Source: Cristatella mucedo (Eukaryota; Bryozoa; Phylactolaemata; Cristatellidae). Taken from it: a stretch of DNA of 64,000 nucleotides. The stretch is taken from NCBI GenBank assembly GCA_009760855.2, contig WPIO01000014.1:955001-1019000 (forward strand). The letters run 5' to 3'. Each line of letters starts with the position of its first letter. Position 1 is the stretch's first letter. The position numbers were made by a program, and so were the translations under genes. The notes under the pieces were generated by a model. The model saw nothing but the letters and a program-made list of their open reading frames with translations. It searched no databases and was not told the origin of the DNA. Shown here piece by piece: positions 1 through 15,014 of the stretch.

Positions 1-90
<90 letters not shown>
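1..90. repeat. (TA)n microsatellite at window edge
   Basis: Almost pure TA dinucleotides with a few TG interruptions. The array runs off the left edge, so its full length is unknown. Confidence 0.97.
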
Positions 91-3190
<3,100 letters not shown>

Positions 3191-3195
3191 ACTTT

Positions 3196-3322
3196 ACGGT
3201 TCTTATCCCACTCGTAGAAGGCAATAAAGGATGGTCTGTCGCAGGACTCGAACCCGAGACTTGGGTCGTGAAGTGCGAGCACTTTACCCGTCTGCTAAGA
3301 CCTAGCGGAAGAAGAGCCTTAG
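3196..3322 (-). mobile_element. tRNA-derived SINE, family B, fragment
   Basis: It contains CAGGACTCGAACCCGAGACTTGG and a trailing GAAGAGCCTTAGC. This is the minus-strand form of the family that carries a tRNA-like box B (compare GGTTCGAATCC at 51847). The copy is partly decayed. Confidence 0.65.
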
Positions 3323-3473
3323 CAGCTCAAGTCACCTATTTTGAAGATCACATATAACAATTCCAATTCGCAAGCAAGTGCTGCAATACGCTGGTGACAA
3401 CCATGACCATATATTTAACAGTAGCCCACCGATGGATGCAGGTAGGTGGCAGGAAGGCGGCAGCAAGCTGCAC

Positions 3474-3508
3474 CCAGGGTCTGAGACAGCCAGGGTCTGA
3501 GACAACCA
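3474..3508. repeat. Short tandem duplication, 17-bp period
   Basis: The block CCAGGGTCTGAGACA occurs twice in direct succession. Confidence 0.85.
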
Positions 3509-3509
3509 C

Positions 3510-4200
3510 TAGCATAATCGGCTGAGCGCTGGATGCCATGTCGTAATGACACAGTGGAGTGCCCTCCAGTGGCAAAAAATTCCCCGATGATAAGATCAAC
3601 TCAAGCTAGTTAATCTTTCTGCAAGTAAAAAAGTGAAGCAGATACCCGTAAGTGAAAAAGCTGCAAATTGCACACGTTGAGCACTTCGGCTTGTATTCAG
3701 TCCACTATTGATACCCATAATAGTTTTCTCTAGGTGACTCTGAATGGATGGAGTTTGCGGGCTGGCATATAACTGCATTGCATTTGAATAATTCTAAATA
3801 CGGCCAAAAGCTATCGTGCTAGCAAAGGCTAAACATGAGACACGACTTGGCAAACATCAGCCTCATTTGATAGGCAAAGGCATTAGCATTTCTATAAAAA
3901 AGATGCCATGAATTGCATTAAGTAAGGGAGAAAAAGATTTCATATTTAAGGGCTCGATATATTGTTTGTGGAATCACATTTTTTTTAAACTAGAATTCCT
4001 AGTTCAACCTCAAGCATTCCTACTTGTCAATAACAAAACTTGAAAGTAAAAGTCTTATGCCAAACTAACATGCCTTTATTTTTCTTGGTCTGGCAAAGTT
4101 GCTATTGGAAATACAAACCACGATGGCTGAAAAAATATGCCTGCGTGGTCTGCAGTAATTATGAACTGCCACGTTTGAGTATGTTCCTTCCAGATTTCAG
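3510..4200. other. Intergenic sequence, nothing recognised
   Basis: AT-leaning unique-looking sequence. I see no coding frame of interest and no repeat family member. Confidence 0.5.
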
Positions 4201-4276
4201 GGGTATGGTGGAAACTAAGCTTAACTTAAGTAATAACTGGTGGTATGGTGGAAACTTAACTTAAGTAATAATAGTT
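4201..4276. repeat. Tandem duplication, about 40-bp period
   Basis: GGTATGGTGGAAACT followed by TTAACTTAAGTAATAA appears twice in a row. The first copy carries a small extra AAGC block. Confidence 0.9.
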
Positions 4277-4328
4277 TGTGGACTAAACGCCCTCCAATTT
4301 CACTGGTGTAAACTTCATTTCATATGTA

Positions 4329-4590
<262 letters not shown>

Positions 4591-4599
4591 TTCGACAAC

Positions 4600-5135
4600 A
4601 CAGAAGTTTGATCAGCAATCGGAAGCCAAATATCAAAATATTTTGGTGATTAGTTGACTGCTAGCTTGTCCCTCGAATAATACAAGAGCTGTAGCTAGCT
4701 AGTAGCAAGATGCAAACAGAATGGGTTAATGAATGAGCCCTATCTACATGCATACATCATAATGTAGAAGACGAACGACGTAGAAAGTAGAATGATCTGG
4801 TACTTTTAGCTAAGCTGAAAAGAGAAGAATGGACAATAAATAGCACCAACATAATATGCTAGACCAGAGGTTTTAAATCAGCTCTGACCCACAAGGCCCG
4901 CATAGCTTGACTCTTTCGTACCAAGCTGCACTGCTGCACCACTTTCAGCTTTCTCATGCCCCTAGGTCTTTGCAGGACAATAAATTGCTCTACGTCTCAT
5001 TCATTTAATGACTGTTGGCGACAGAAGGCTTTTCTTTACGGATCGTAGATGGTAAAACATGCTTTCACAATTCTTAATCCACAACATCTCTTCGGCCGAC
5101 TGCTGCACATCCTTTCCTGACGTCCTGCACTGCTA
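4600..5135. other. Intergenic sequence, nothing recognised
   Basis: No gene or repeat family could be assigned. Confidence 0.5.
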
Positions 5136-5137
5136 GA

Positions 5138-5230
5138 TAACAATGATAATAATGCATTTGTGTTAAGACCTCAGAGAGCTAAGTCACTTCCTAGGCACTT
5201 TACATATGCTGCGTGGGACGTGTTTCAATT
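5138..5230 (-). mobile_element. L2-type LINE 3' tail
   Basis: On the minus strand it reads from GCATATGTAAAGTGCCTAGG through a GAGGTC stretch to an ATTATTATCATTG end. This is the arrangement of the L2 tail at 57662-57750. Confidence 0.65.
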
Positions 5231-5257
5231 GGTTAGTAATAGCATAGAAAAATATAA

Positions 5258-5305
5258 GAATAAATAATTCGTTTGTATAGCACCCTAAGAGGACTTGACT
5301 CAATG
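5258..5305 (-). mobile_element. SINE family A tail fragment
   Basis: The block TTCGTTTGTATAGCACCCTA plus GAGGACTTGA is the minus-strand form of the family A tail. The head is missing. Confidence 0.5.
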
Positions 5306-5394
5306 CTACTTATTTCTAAAATCGATTAATTTACTTCCTCGACTGTCCAGTTGACTCAGTTTCACTTCCCACTTCTCTCTGTTGCATGAATGAA

Positions 5395-5495
5395 CTTGTT
5401 GGCTGTCATATGCATACGGAAAGCTGGTTAGGGGCTTAGAACTCTACACTAAAAAATCTCTAGCATAACACCCACTTAGCATTTATGGATTTGAG
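5395..5495 (-). repeat. Interspersed repeat C, decayed copy
   Basis: It holds CATACGGAAAGCTG, then AACTCTACAC and TAGCATAACACCCACTTAG. These occur in the same order and orientation as in the better copy at 39524-39632. Confidence 0.5.
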
Positions 5496-5809
5496 GAAGT
5501 TATAGATTGAGGTTCGTGTGCACATATGGTTTATTCGTACAATATGAGTGAAGATCTCATTAGTTCGGAGGCACCATCTATGCACCAGAGGTGTTGCAAG
5601 GCTTTTACAAGTAACCGGGAGAGTATTAAGTCTGCTTCCTGAACATAATTTAGTTTGAACTCAGTATTTCACACTGTCTTTCCAAGTAAAGCTGATTCAC
5701 ATGATTAGACAAACTGGCTAGCCGAGATCATCAGAGGAAGTTGTACAGGTGTACTGAAGAATGTCATGAACATCAAAAGAAGATATAGTGACAATAATAA
5801 CAATAATAA

Positions 5810-5835
5810 TAGGTCATTTGTATAGCACTCCAAGA
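5810..5835 (-). mobile_element. SINE family A tail remnant
   Basis: TCATTTGTATAGCACTCCAAG matches the end of family A in minus orientation. The preceding AATAATAATA is the tail microsatellite. Confidence 0.45.
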
Positions 5836-5861
5836 TCAAACCCATTACAACTCACTGCAAA

Positions 5862-6037
5862 AAATCAGTACCTAATGGTTTGGGATATTCATTATTATCT
5901 ATAATATTATTACTAAAGTTTTAAGCAATTTAAAGTGCCCAAGTATCATAAATCAGTACCCAATGGTTTGGGATATCCATTATTATCGATAATATTATTA
6001 CTTAGGTCTTAAGCAATTAAAAGAACCCAAGTATCAT
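5862..6037. repeat. 88-bp tandem duplication
   Basis: Copy 1 is about 5862-5949 and copy 2 about 5950-6037. Both contain AATCAGTACC, AATGGTTTGGGATAT, ATAATATTATTACT and CCCAAGTATCAT. A handful of substitutions separate them. Confidence 0.92.
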
Positions 6038-6039
6038 GT

Positions 6040-7225
6040 TTGAGGCCATCTTGCTGAAGTGTATATGAAGACACTCATAGTTACCTGTTAGTACGACATC
6101 TGGCTAATAACGAGCACTGAATCATGCACAGGTACGCTAGCAAAGCACACCAGTACTTAAAAGACAAGATAACTGTGGTAAGGGGTAAGTTGACTGGAGC
6201 AGACGCATCTTCAGCTGAAACTCAAGGGGGTACTGACCAGGAGTCGTGAGTAAAGGAGCTTGCAATTATCTAGAAGAGATGTAACGAGTTCGTGAATTAG
6301 TTTGGCTATCGTACTCTTATCGAGCGCTGATTTTGGCGATGCTATTTAGCCGAAAAGTAGGCCGACTTGACAGCGAAGGGAATGTGCACATCAAATGACA
6401 TGTCCTTATGAAATTGTACACCTAAATTGAAGCCCGATGTCACAAGAGAAACGCTAGCCGGTTTTGCCCAAAACTATTAAGCCTGTCTTACCATTGTTCA
6501 GCTTCAGGATGCTCCTCTTCATCCAAGGCGAATGTCGTCAATGCAGGCAGGAGAGCAAGGCTTCGAAGGGTTCAAAGATAGGGAGAGCCGAGTGTCACTG
6601 GCATAGATATGAAAGCATAGGTTGCGTTTGGCAATGACAACGGTCAGAGAATGGCTGTAGCCGGTGAATCAGGGACATCAGTGACCTTGCACTTGAATCA
6701 GGGATGGTGAATCAAGTAATCAGGGACACATTGGCCTAGTCGGTCATACAAATGTTTGTATATGCAGCCGGTGTACAGAGTGGCTAGACTAGTGAAACGC
6801 TGCATCACATAAGAAATTCGTTGGCATCTACAGATTGCCTGACAGCTGAGCACCCTGGGCAGCCCGAGTTAACCTACAGTCGCCGGACAAGAGGTGACTC
6901 TGCAGAAGCTGGTCAGGGAATGAGTCGGCATTGTCCAATTACTTGTCTCTGTCGTATTGGCAGAAAATGCTGCTGGCACCTTAGCACGGCAGAGGCTCAT
7001 TAGAAATATTGATTGCCATTGTACTACAGTTGACACTAGCAGACAGCTGACAGAAAGCTTGAAACTGCAATCTCTCGACGACCGTCTAGCCGTCCCAGCA
7101 TCGACTTACTGCTATAGTCGAGCCGAGCCTTGAGCACAGAAAAGAAAATTCAGACCGAACAAGAGAAGCCTCATTCGAAACGAATTCGGTCGACCCGACG
7201 AGACTGTCACACCATAAAGAATGTG
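6040..7225. other. Intergenic sequence, no gene recognised
   Basis: Only short open frames such as the one at 6821-7003, with no family resemblance. A short direct repetition of AATCAGGGA units occurs near 6665-6725. Confidence 0.5.
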
Positions 7226-7229
7226 AGCC

Positions 7230-7291
7230 GAGGAGGGAAAGAGAGACAGAGACAGAGACAGAGAGACACGGAGAGAGACAGAGAGAGAGAG

Positions 7292-7365
<74 letters not shown>

Positions 7366-7572
7366 GGAGAGAGACAGAGACATAGAGACACGGAGAGAGA
7401 CAGAGACAGAGACAGACAGAGACAGGGAGAGAGACAGAGACAGAGAGACAGAGAGACAGAGACAGAGACAGAGAGAGAGAGAGAGAGAGACAGAAAGAGA
7501 CAGAGAGACAGAGAGACAGAGAGAGAGTGAGAGAGAGAGAGAGAGAGGGACCGAAAGTGAGAGAAAGGGGAG
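7230..7572. repeat. Purine-rich (GA)n / (GACAGA)n compound satellite
   Basis: About 340 bases of almost pure purine on the plus strand. A central pure GA block of about 65 bases is flanked by GAGACAGAGA variants. The Arg-Glu and Ser-Leu frames crossing it come from the repeat. Confidence 0.97.
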
Positions 7573-7794
7573 AGAACTAGATGACTGTGGGAGGTAGGGA
7601 GGAGTACGGGTGGATCGATGCCAGCAGGGAGAGCTATGCTGAGCAGCAGTCATAAACAAAAGCCTCCCACGCGTCACCACATCGACCATCATTGGCTAAG
7701 CATGCATCTGAAATTTCGTGGCGATTAAAACTTGGACAGTGTTCAGAAGCTGCAGAAACAGAAACCTTTTTCGGAAAAGGATGCTGTCATCTTT

Positions 7795-7912
7795 CATAAT
7801 TCATTCGTGGCGCTTGACCCGGAACTCGAGCCCACGACCACGGTCATAAACTGTATTCACCTTGACCCTGGCAAAGCATAAAAGATCTCCTTTACCAGAC
7901 TAGCCGGGCACA
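7795..7912 (-). mobile_element. SINE family A, diverged copy
   Basis: The minus strand holds the family A box B region (GGGCTCGAGTTCCGGGTC) and a decayed tail ending at TTCATTCGTGGCGC. Confidence 0.55.
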
Positions 7913-7914
7913 TA

Positions 7915-8950
7915 CCTGAAAGACAAATGATTCTCCTTTTACTAAGGTCAGAAATTCGCCGGAGTTCACTGGACGTATGGCATGCATGTGGCTGGATTCG
8001 CATGCATGCGCCACCGAAGCACGATGTCCTCTTGCCAGGAATCCAATTTAAGTGAATGGACTATCTAATCGAGTGTTCGGCATGTCTGCACTCGTTGCCA
8101 TGCCTCTTGACAGCTGCTGACTGCAGTCGACTGTCATGTCCTAAACAAGAATAGCTTGCAGCTATTTATAGCAATCCCTAAGCAGAGCACTCTCTTTAGC
8201 AAGTGCAGTGCAGCATGGCTGCTGGCATTTTGTCAGCATGACCTCTGCAGCATCTGTTGTGAGGCCTTGTTGTGCATGTGGCTGCGGTGGAGCTTGGTTT
8301 TAGCTTTAACTGTGGGCACCTTTCTCTGAATCGTTGCCTTCATTTGCTTGCCACTGACAAGGTCATTGAATAAATGGCAAGCAGATGAGGCTGCATTGTT
8401 TCCTAATATCGCTTGCTGCAGCAGCAGCTAAGCGAACCGAGGGCAGTGTTTTGCATGTTCTGCACTCAACTGAGGTCATGCTCTATGCCTGCATGTATGC
8501 ACGTGCAAAGTCAGTGAACAGCAGTTACACGCGAAAGCCTGCGGAGCTGCCTGAGTGATGCATAGCTTAGAAGAAATTCTCTAAGGCATGTAAACAAAAA
8601 ACAAGTTTTCTGCACCACAATCGTACGAGGCATGTACAGGAAATCTTTCTTCTGATTTTTTTTTAGCAAGTGCACTTCTTGAATTTCTTGAGGTCTTTCT
8701 CTTTTTTCTCCTTTTTCTGCATGCCTTTGTCATTTTTTATTCTGACATCGGCTAGATGTGTCTAGGCATGGCTGTGTCTAGAATCCCATAAGCTGCCATA
8801 ATTGTAGTAAGTATGCCCCTTGAAATAGTACAACTACACCAGGCAGAGAGCCGCAAGCCCGATGCTCTCTTGTGCGAATTTCAGAGTACTGCATACACCG
8901 AGGAAAGAGATCAGTGCCTGAAGCAGGGGTTCCCTAAATATTTTTAGACT
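7915..8950. other. Intergenic sequence, nothing recognised
   Basis: No credible gene, RNA or transposon. T-rich tracts lie near 8655-8740. Confidence 0.5.
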
Positions 8951-8954
8951 ACCA

Positions 8955-9365
8955 CCCCAATGGGGTCCATAAAGTCATTGTTTGCTCACCCCTACCTGCC
9001 CTATACGAGCATTATTCAGAACGGTTTGTATCACTTTTGCGTAGCTGTCGAGAAAATATGGAAAAATGTGCTTAACAATCGAATATCTATTTATGGTACC
9101 TTTCAGCAGACAAGCATTATAGAAATGGGATCGAAAGTTTTGACAATTTCCAAATGAAAGGAAAAGATGATAATGCAAACCGCATCTAACCAGGAAGTAA
9201 ACCGGCAGCAACATATCTACAAATATAAAACTTGCCGATCCCAGCAGCGTATGTAACTTGTGTCCCAACTTGTAGAACCTTGGTGCATCAAGGTACTTGT
9301 TTGCAGCTTGTTGATGTGCATGCTTGAGACTTTTAAAGAGCTTCATTTACAGTGAAGCTGTATGC
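8955..9365 (-). repeat. Unrecognised interspersed repeat D, copy 1
   Basis: On the minus strand an open frame (9346-8975) includes KYLDAPRFYKLG and IFVDMLLPVYF. The copy at 60540-61050 (plus strand) has VYLDLPRFDKLE and LFVDILLPG at the matching places, and the copy at 54870-55390 (minus) has MYLDV and IFVDV. Similarity is clear at the DNA level and is carried through to amino acids. I do not recognise the family. Confidence 0.7.
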
Positions 9366-9599
9366 CTATAAAATCCATTGCTCTGGCAAAGCTTCACTGA
9401 TCAACGTGCTTCGGAAGTCGGGCTTTGAGACCTCACCAAGTGATAAGTTACTTATGTTTGCAGTGATCTCCTCGAGGTCTCTTTAAAAATCCGTACACAA
9501 GTTATGATCACAGAATGGTTGCTTCAGGAATGCATGAGCTGCACAGCCTTTTAGGAGGCTAGTCTAATAAAAATCAACATTTCAAAGATTGAATAAGTA

Positions 9600-9758
9600 A
9601 ATAGACTTTATGTGTCTATCAACCTAGGAGAACTTAATCTCAATCCATGTGCATCACATATGCCGAAGGGCTCGAGCCCACAACCTCAGTCATTAAATGC
9701 ATTCACCTTGATATCGATCGTTAAAAGCAAGCACCTTTACCCCTGGACAAAACTAGGG
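9600..9758 (-). mobile_element. SINE family A
   Basis: The minus strand holds a GGGCTCGAGCCC box B region and a tail with GATTGAGATTAAGTTCTCCT. Gene-like frames across it are spurious. Confidence 0.7.
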
Positions 9759-9764
9759 CAAAGC

Positions 9765-11530
9765 AGTACACTTTCAAGTGTCATAAACTTACTCGGATTC
9801 CTAGGCTACGAACAGACAAACTGTTGCTTCGAATAATGAGACAACAGCATAAGCACCATCTGTAGTCAAGGACTGCATCAAACGCCTGAAAGTCATACGC
9901 TTGCTAGATAGATGCTGCTGGTTTGGCACGAAAGTATGGTACTCACTTACGACAAAATCGTAAGGTCCAGCCTTGACGCATTTTTTGAAGCACCTGGATG
10001 GAGATTAAATTCTCTTACGGAGGTATACAAATGAGTACTATTTATTTTTGCATAATTGGTAAGTAAATTGCGAAATCAGTGATACCGTGATGATCTTGCA
10101 CTTGATCGTGATCACTTAGAGAGCAATGTGTACTAGATGGCTAGTATAGCTGTCTTACGATTTTATAAATGCTTGTTTCGTATTGATCAAGGATCGACAT
10201 GCTATCCAGAAATAGAGTTTTCCGTAGTTGTAAACTGTGTGAGTTCCATTAACTATAAATTTAGCAGCATTGAAGCAAAGCGGAAAACACACAAGAAATT
10301 TTCAATTCTAGAAGTACTGCCTTACCATTGACTACTTTATAATGAGCTAAAAGTGGAACATGAGAACATAGATACCGGGCACCTGCAGCAATATCATACG
10401 ATCTACAAGTGTGTGTTAATGTAATTAGATGGCATAGTTATCGAGGTTCATCGAGCACAAAAAGCTTAATTCGCACAGGTTCCTCAAAAGGACGGTGTGG
10501 TGTTGAATTCTTGCTGCGATACGTGAGGCACCCTGCAAGCATCAAGATTCAATATAGGCGATTACTATTTGTGATCGCAGCGTACTGCTACATCAAAGAT
10601 CCAAGTTCAGAGAAAAGCATGCACGCAGTATAGCAGTCGTTATAGCCTTGCTGCAGCACACAGGATATCCCAGCATGCAAGTCTTGCACAAGTACAGCTG
10701 CGTTTACGTCAACTAGACTGCAAGGAAGTAAGATGCTCTCACCTATGGTGATTGGAAGCAGTGCCTCGGCTGTGATGCAACCAAACTGAGTCATAGCTTT
10801 CGTCAGCACAACCTGGCAGGAGCCCTGTTCCCAGTTCTGTCGGCACATTATCAGGAAGTGAATACCACAGCCACAGCTTGTTTAGGCACAACCAGCCTAT
10901 TGGTTAGAGAGTAGCAAATAAGAAATGAGCTGCACCTGTCGTAATTCGGTTGTCAAGCAGCCACGACCAGTTTGGGAAAAGCCGTTCAATAGACCTGAAC
11001 TCGAACAGAATTGAACTTTCACTCTCGTCAGGATGGACAGGCTTCAGCTCTTTCAGACTGAAGTCTTGGGGGCTTAATTAAATCCTGACAGTTGCCCTTA
11101 TTAATTTTTGGTTTCCATCTGCTAGAACCTCCTCTCTGACCCCAGATTGGATTCTACAACTAAGGCCATGCAGTCAAAAGTAAACAAGTGTTCATCTCAT
11201 CTTAAAAAATCGGCTGCTCCGATGCATTAGAATAAATTTAAAATGCAACCTGCTTGCTACCACCAGCAATCATCAGATGCCCAGGTGATAAAGGGATACA
11301 TGCCAACATCCTATCTATCACTAGCCCATGCAGAGCATTTGCAGTAGTGCTTCTAGCAGTCGTGCCTAAATGGTATGGATAACGGGCCTGCCGATGCCAT
11401 ATGCTCGGATGTACCAGGCAGCAGACTGAACCACTAGATACTTGCTGCTAGAATAATATTAACAAATAATAATAATTGCAAAATGACATTTTTATTAATT
11501 ACTTTGTTGCAACTGAGCCACGTGATGGCC
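9765..11530. other. Intergenic sequence, nothing recognised
   Basis: AT-leaning sequence with short open frames only, for example 10409-10633 and 10588-10848. None shows a recognisable motif. Confidence 0.5.
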
Positions 11531-11689
11531 ATCCGAGGTGTTAGGTCACTATAGAGTGCCCTGTGCAGTGCCCCACATGGTTCGACAAAGCAATATGCAT
11601 TCTCGCCTCCCGACAGAGTGCTCTCACGTGCGTTCGTGTTCGTTGCAGAATTTTTCCGAAAACCGAAGTTCTTGCGAGCATTGCATTTC

Positions 11690-11771
11690 CCTTTGCAGCA
11701 AATGTAAAGCGCCTAGAAAGAGATCGAATTCTCTGAGGGTGCTTTATCAAGTGCATTATTATTATTAATAT
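11690..11771 (+). mobile_element. L2-type LINE 3' tail
   Basis: CAGCAAATGTAAAGCGCCTA, GAAAGAGATCGAATTCTCTG and GGTGCTTTATCAAGTGCATT follow one another and end in ATTATTATTA. This is nearly identical to the tail of the L2 copy at 57662-57750. Confidence 0.85.
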
Positions 11772-11774
11772 GCT

Positions 11775-12165
11775 TTATATCTTTGGTACGGCCTTGGTGA
11801 AGCATGGGGACCATACAAAAGAACTCCAAAAGCAGGTTTCCTACCTAGAACCTTACGATCTAAACTCAGCCATCGTACTACCCAGCTGGCCTGCAAAATA
11901 GGCAACCTAGGTCTAACGATGCTAGCCACTCTCTACAATTGTACTGCATTTGTACTTTTCTCCTGTACCCACACTTCCCCATTTTGACTCACAGCTCTCT
12001 TGATCGATTACATGGGCCGCATTGTTTATTGAGCTGCTCCGTTGTAGTACGGCTGCCATCGCACGACTGGAAGCACCGTTGAATTGCTTGTGACAAGCTT
12101 CTCTGCTTCATGTGCCGATCCCCACAACCTGCACAAATCAGCTTGCCAAAATGTTAATGCCATGT
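11775..12165. other. Intergenic sequence, nothing recognised
   Basis: No gene or repeat family assigned. Confidence 0.5.
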
Positions 12166-12171
12166 ACCGCT

Positions 12172-12300
12172 CTGATTTCGCCCAGGAGTAAGGTACTGCC
12201 TTAAAAGACCACGGTCGTGGGCTCGACCTCTGAGACATATACATGAAACCCCTGGATAGCGATTAAGCTCCCTTTAGGTGTTATATAGATTAATTATATT
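12172..12300 (+). mobile_element. SINE family A
   Basis: Head GATTTCGCCCAGGAGTAAGG, box B region GGTCGTGGGCTCGACC, and tail GCGATTAAGCTCCCTTTAGG ending in TTAATTATATT. Confidence 0.65.
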
Positions 12301-12354
12301 AAACATTTGCATATGGCTGGGATTTGTTTGCTCGTATATCATTGTATGCCACAC

Positions 12355-12475
12355 TGAGTTGGCCATGGGGTCAAGATGCTCCGCCTTTGACTACCAAGGT
12401 CGTGGGTTCGAGTCTCCCGTAGAGATTAGGCTCCCTTTGGGTGCTACATAAATTTATTATATTATTATTGTCTTT
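12355..12475 (+). mobile_element. SINE family A
   Basis: Head GAGTTGGCCATGGGGTCAAG, box B region GTGGGTTCGAGTCTCC and tail GAGATTAGGCTCCCTTTGGG, ending in a TTATTATATTATTATT tail. It follows another family A copy by about 55 bases. Confidence 0.75.
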
Positions 12476-12976
12476 CAGAACTTCCCAGTCATGATCGAGG
12501 TTAGTGAATTCTGATATCTTTGACACTGGTTCAGCTCAAGTGACCTGCACATTTTGACATGTCTCACCTGCCTTTAATGTGGAGGAATGCTAGCAACACA
12601 CAATCTTGAAGCATTCTCGGTAGCTTGGCATTTTTAATATTTTCAATTCCAGAAAGTGGTCGTGAATCATCGAGTTACACTCTCCTAGAGCACCACAATG
12701 TCACGTTGTGGGACCGTATCGTTTGATTATAGCTATAGTCAATTCCAAATATGGCTGAACAGAAAAAACTGCATGCATGCAAAGCCCCGTGGTGTTCATG
12801 ATGCCTGACAATAAAAAGAAGACAGCAGATTGCTGTTCGGGAGAGCAGAACCAGATCCTCGTACTCCAGAGGCATCAAGATTGAATATGGCTAATCTAGC
12901 AAACCAAGCTGTTTGTGTAGTTGCAGCTTGGCAAGTTCGGCATGCCATAAGTATGCAGTACTCATAGACAGATACC

Positions 12977-13163
12977 TTTGTTACTGATGAGTGTGCAATT
13001 GAATCTGACGAGAAATTCAGGCAAAACTGTGTCCGTAAATGAAAAGGGATGTTCTCATTGTTAGGTATTTGAATAAGACGAGGCCAGTTTGAGAAGGCAA
13101 GTGTCTCATCAGCGATGACAGTAGTTGAGCTAGTAGGCCGCCAAGGTCTTCCAGTAATGCAAT
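12977..13163 (-). CDS. Candidate orphan exon, possible LamG-like start
   Basis: The minus strand shows an acceptor-like GTCAGTGCAG, then about 62 open codons with a composed, non-repetitive sequence (NCITGRPWRP, then LIQIPNNENIPFHLRTQF, then SSVTK), then a good donor (AAAG|GTATCT). The order hydrophobic strand, IPNNE, HLRTQFCLNF loosely recalls the first strands of a laminin-G fold, but that is a weak impression. No partner exon joins it in phase within the window, so it may be chance or part of a dead gene. Confidence 0.2.
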
Positions 13164-13318
13164 TCACTGCACTGACAAGCTGCCAACACGTTTCGCCTTA
13201 TAACGATGCCCACAAAGCTTCTTCCATCACCAGTAGCCTTCTTCTACTTGTTCTTCTTCGTAAACCGGCTCATTTGGAAATGCTATTGGCAGCCCCGTGA
13301 GTGCATACTTGAAATCAC

Positions 13319-13417
13319 CTGAGGTAGGCAACCAATAGTAAACAGCATGGCTACAGCAGCCGCTGTTCCCATCAGTGTCCAGAGGAGTGCTGTCTTCCTT
13401 TCCACAGATGCCTTCAT
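13319..13417 (-). CDS. Candidate first exon with membrane anchor
   Basis: An ATG at 13417 opens 33 codons on the minus strand: a short charged start (MKASVERK), then about 22 hydrophobic residues (TALLWTLMGTAAAVAMLFTI), ending at CAG|GTGATT, a plausible donor. This looks like a signal anchor or signal peptide exon. Another frame is also open across the same bases, and the next candidate exon (12977-13163) is in a different phase. The call is speculative. Confidence 0.18.
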
Positions 13418-13419
13418 CG

Positions 13420-14505
13420 TGGACTGCAAGCTGAGCGCACGATGTCATGGCTAGCTCTCCTTGGTCGCATGAACAGCAACCCACCAGTCAAGCAGTCCGC
13501 CAAAGAGCCATCGGCCCAGCTAAATGCATTAGTGGGGGGGCCCATTCAGCCTGTTGCAACCTATTATCCGGCATTCGGATATTTTGCTCTTTTTAGATAA
13601 GTGTGAAGTGCCACTGCTATTTATATTTGTTGTAAATTGTATCTGCTAATGGAAAACCAAAGATGGCTTTTGACCTTGAGTCATTTGCAAGTTATAGGAG
13701 TACCCCTGCTCGGTGGATGCAGCATGGCTGTTAATGGGCAGGACATTATTGCCGGTGAGTGTCTCTGGCACTTGTAACCGTCCTGGAATCCGAGATCTTA
13801 CTCTCCTTGAACTTGAAAACTCATACAGCAAAGACCAGTTTAAAGCTTACATTTAGGTTTTGACCACAGTATGCAAGACTGTGTCCTAGTAGGGTTCATA
13901 AGACCGGGTTGGCTGAATTCTGAAAAGACCCTTTAAGGATCGCCCGGCTGGGTCAGGTTGCCCGTGGACTCGATGCATGATAGGCGGTTAGAAAAACTCA
14001 TTGTAGCTACACGTGGAATGCAATGGCTGCGCTAGGAGTGCTCCCCTTCTCGCGGCCAACCACGGGAGGGCACAGAGAAACTAGCTATGCCGGAACCAAG
14101 TCAAGTACCCTGTCTATCTCTGGCTCCCAAATAGTATTTTCTTCGTAAGGCCCCATAAGCTGGAGTCCTCTGCCAACTAAGCTGCTGCTCGCGAATGAGA
14201 ATCTGTTGCACAGCCACTCGTACTTTTGACGATAGCGAACTGGTATTTCGAGACAGCGCTGCAGGTCGCAGGGCCAATATTGCTGCTGCCAAAGGCTCAG
14301 CTTCCGTGCTCGTGAATGCTTGCACACTTGTTTTTCGCATTCGTATGTAGCCCTGATGACCAAAGTGCTCAGAGTTAGTATTGTTAAGCTCTTTTTATTC
14401 TTGGCGCCAAGCGGTTCTGTATTCTGTTGCTGTAAAGAGGTGTGGTTGCTCCTCTGCTGCAAGCCCTGCTACAGGTATGTGGCTAGCTGATTTAATAGCC
14501 TCTCT
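13420..14505. other. Intergenic sequence, no gene recognised
   Basis: Open frames at 14085-14462 and 13646-13831 (minus) have no recognisable motif and no consistent splice context. Confidence 0.45.
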
Positions 14506-14508
14506 TGT

Positions 14509-14645
14509 ACAGCGACAGAAGCGCCATTACGGCTATCACCACCGCTTGCAGTGGCGATACAGGATCGCCCACCGCAGGATTCGAACTCACTACCTGGGGA
14601 CAGAGGTCGTGAAAAGCAGCCGCCTTGCCTAGTGTGCCATCACGG
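14509..14645 (-). mobile_element. tRNA-derived SINE, family B
   Basis: The minus strand holds a box B-like GAGTTCGAATCCTGCGGTGG and the 3' part GCAAGCGGTGGTGATAGCCG, ending near TTCTGTCGCTGTACAAGAG. It matches the plus-strand copy at 51793-51945. Confidence 0.8.
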
Positions 14646-14879
14646 CTAGGCGGCATAGCAAGTAGGGCAGAGGTGGTCGACCGAGGAATAGCTAACCTCC
14701 CCCTCCCAGTAACGACTACATTGATTAAGTGCATGTCACCAGTGCTCACCATCCTGGCGATATGTGCTGCCAGACCCACCATCTTGTCTGCACCAACTAC
14801 CACATCCCAGCCGGCTGCGAATAGAGCAAATTAAAGCCAAGTAAATAAAGGATAGCTGATCAAGCTGCTTCCTTTGTAT

Positions 14880-15012
14880 CGTGGCAAAAGAGCCTTAGCG
14901 GCTGCCACCGAGCTAGCAGTAGGCAACAAGGATCGCCTGCTGCAGGACTCGAACCCACAACCTGGTTCGTGACAAGCAAGCACCCTACTCCTAGGCTAAA
15001 ACCGAGGGGCCT
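14880..15012 (-). mobile_element. tRNA-derived SINE, family B
   Basis: The same order as the neighbouring copy: GCAAAAGAGCCTTAGCGGCT, then CAGGACTCGAACCCACAACC, then GCACCCTACTCCTAGGC, read on the plus strand as the reverse of the element. A diverged copy. Confidence 0.7.
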
Positions 15013-15014
15013 TA

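Noticed and set aside
7130-7692. Frames of 155-161 codons rich in Arg-Glu or Ser-Leu
   Set aside because: They translate the (GA)n satellite.
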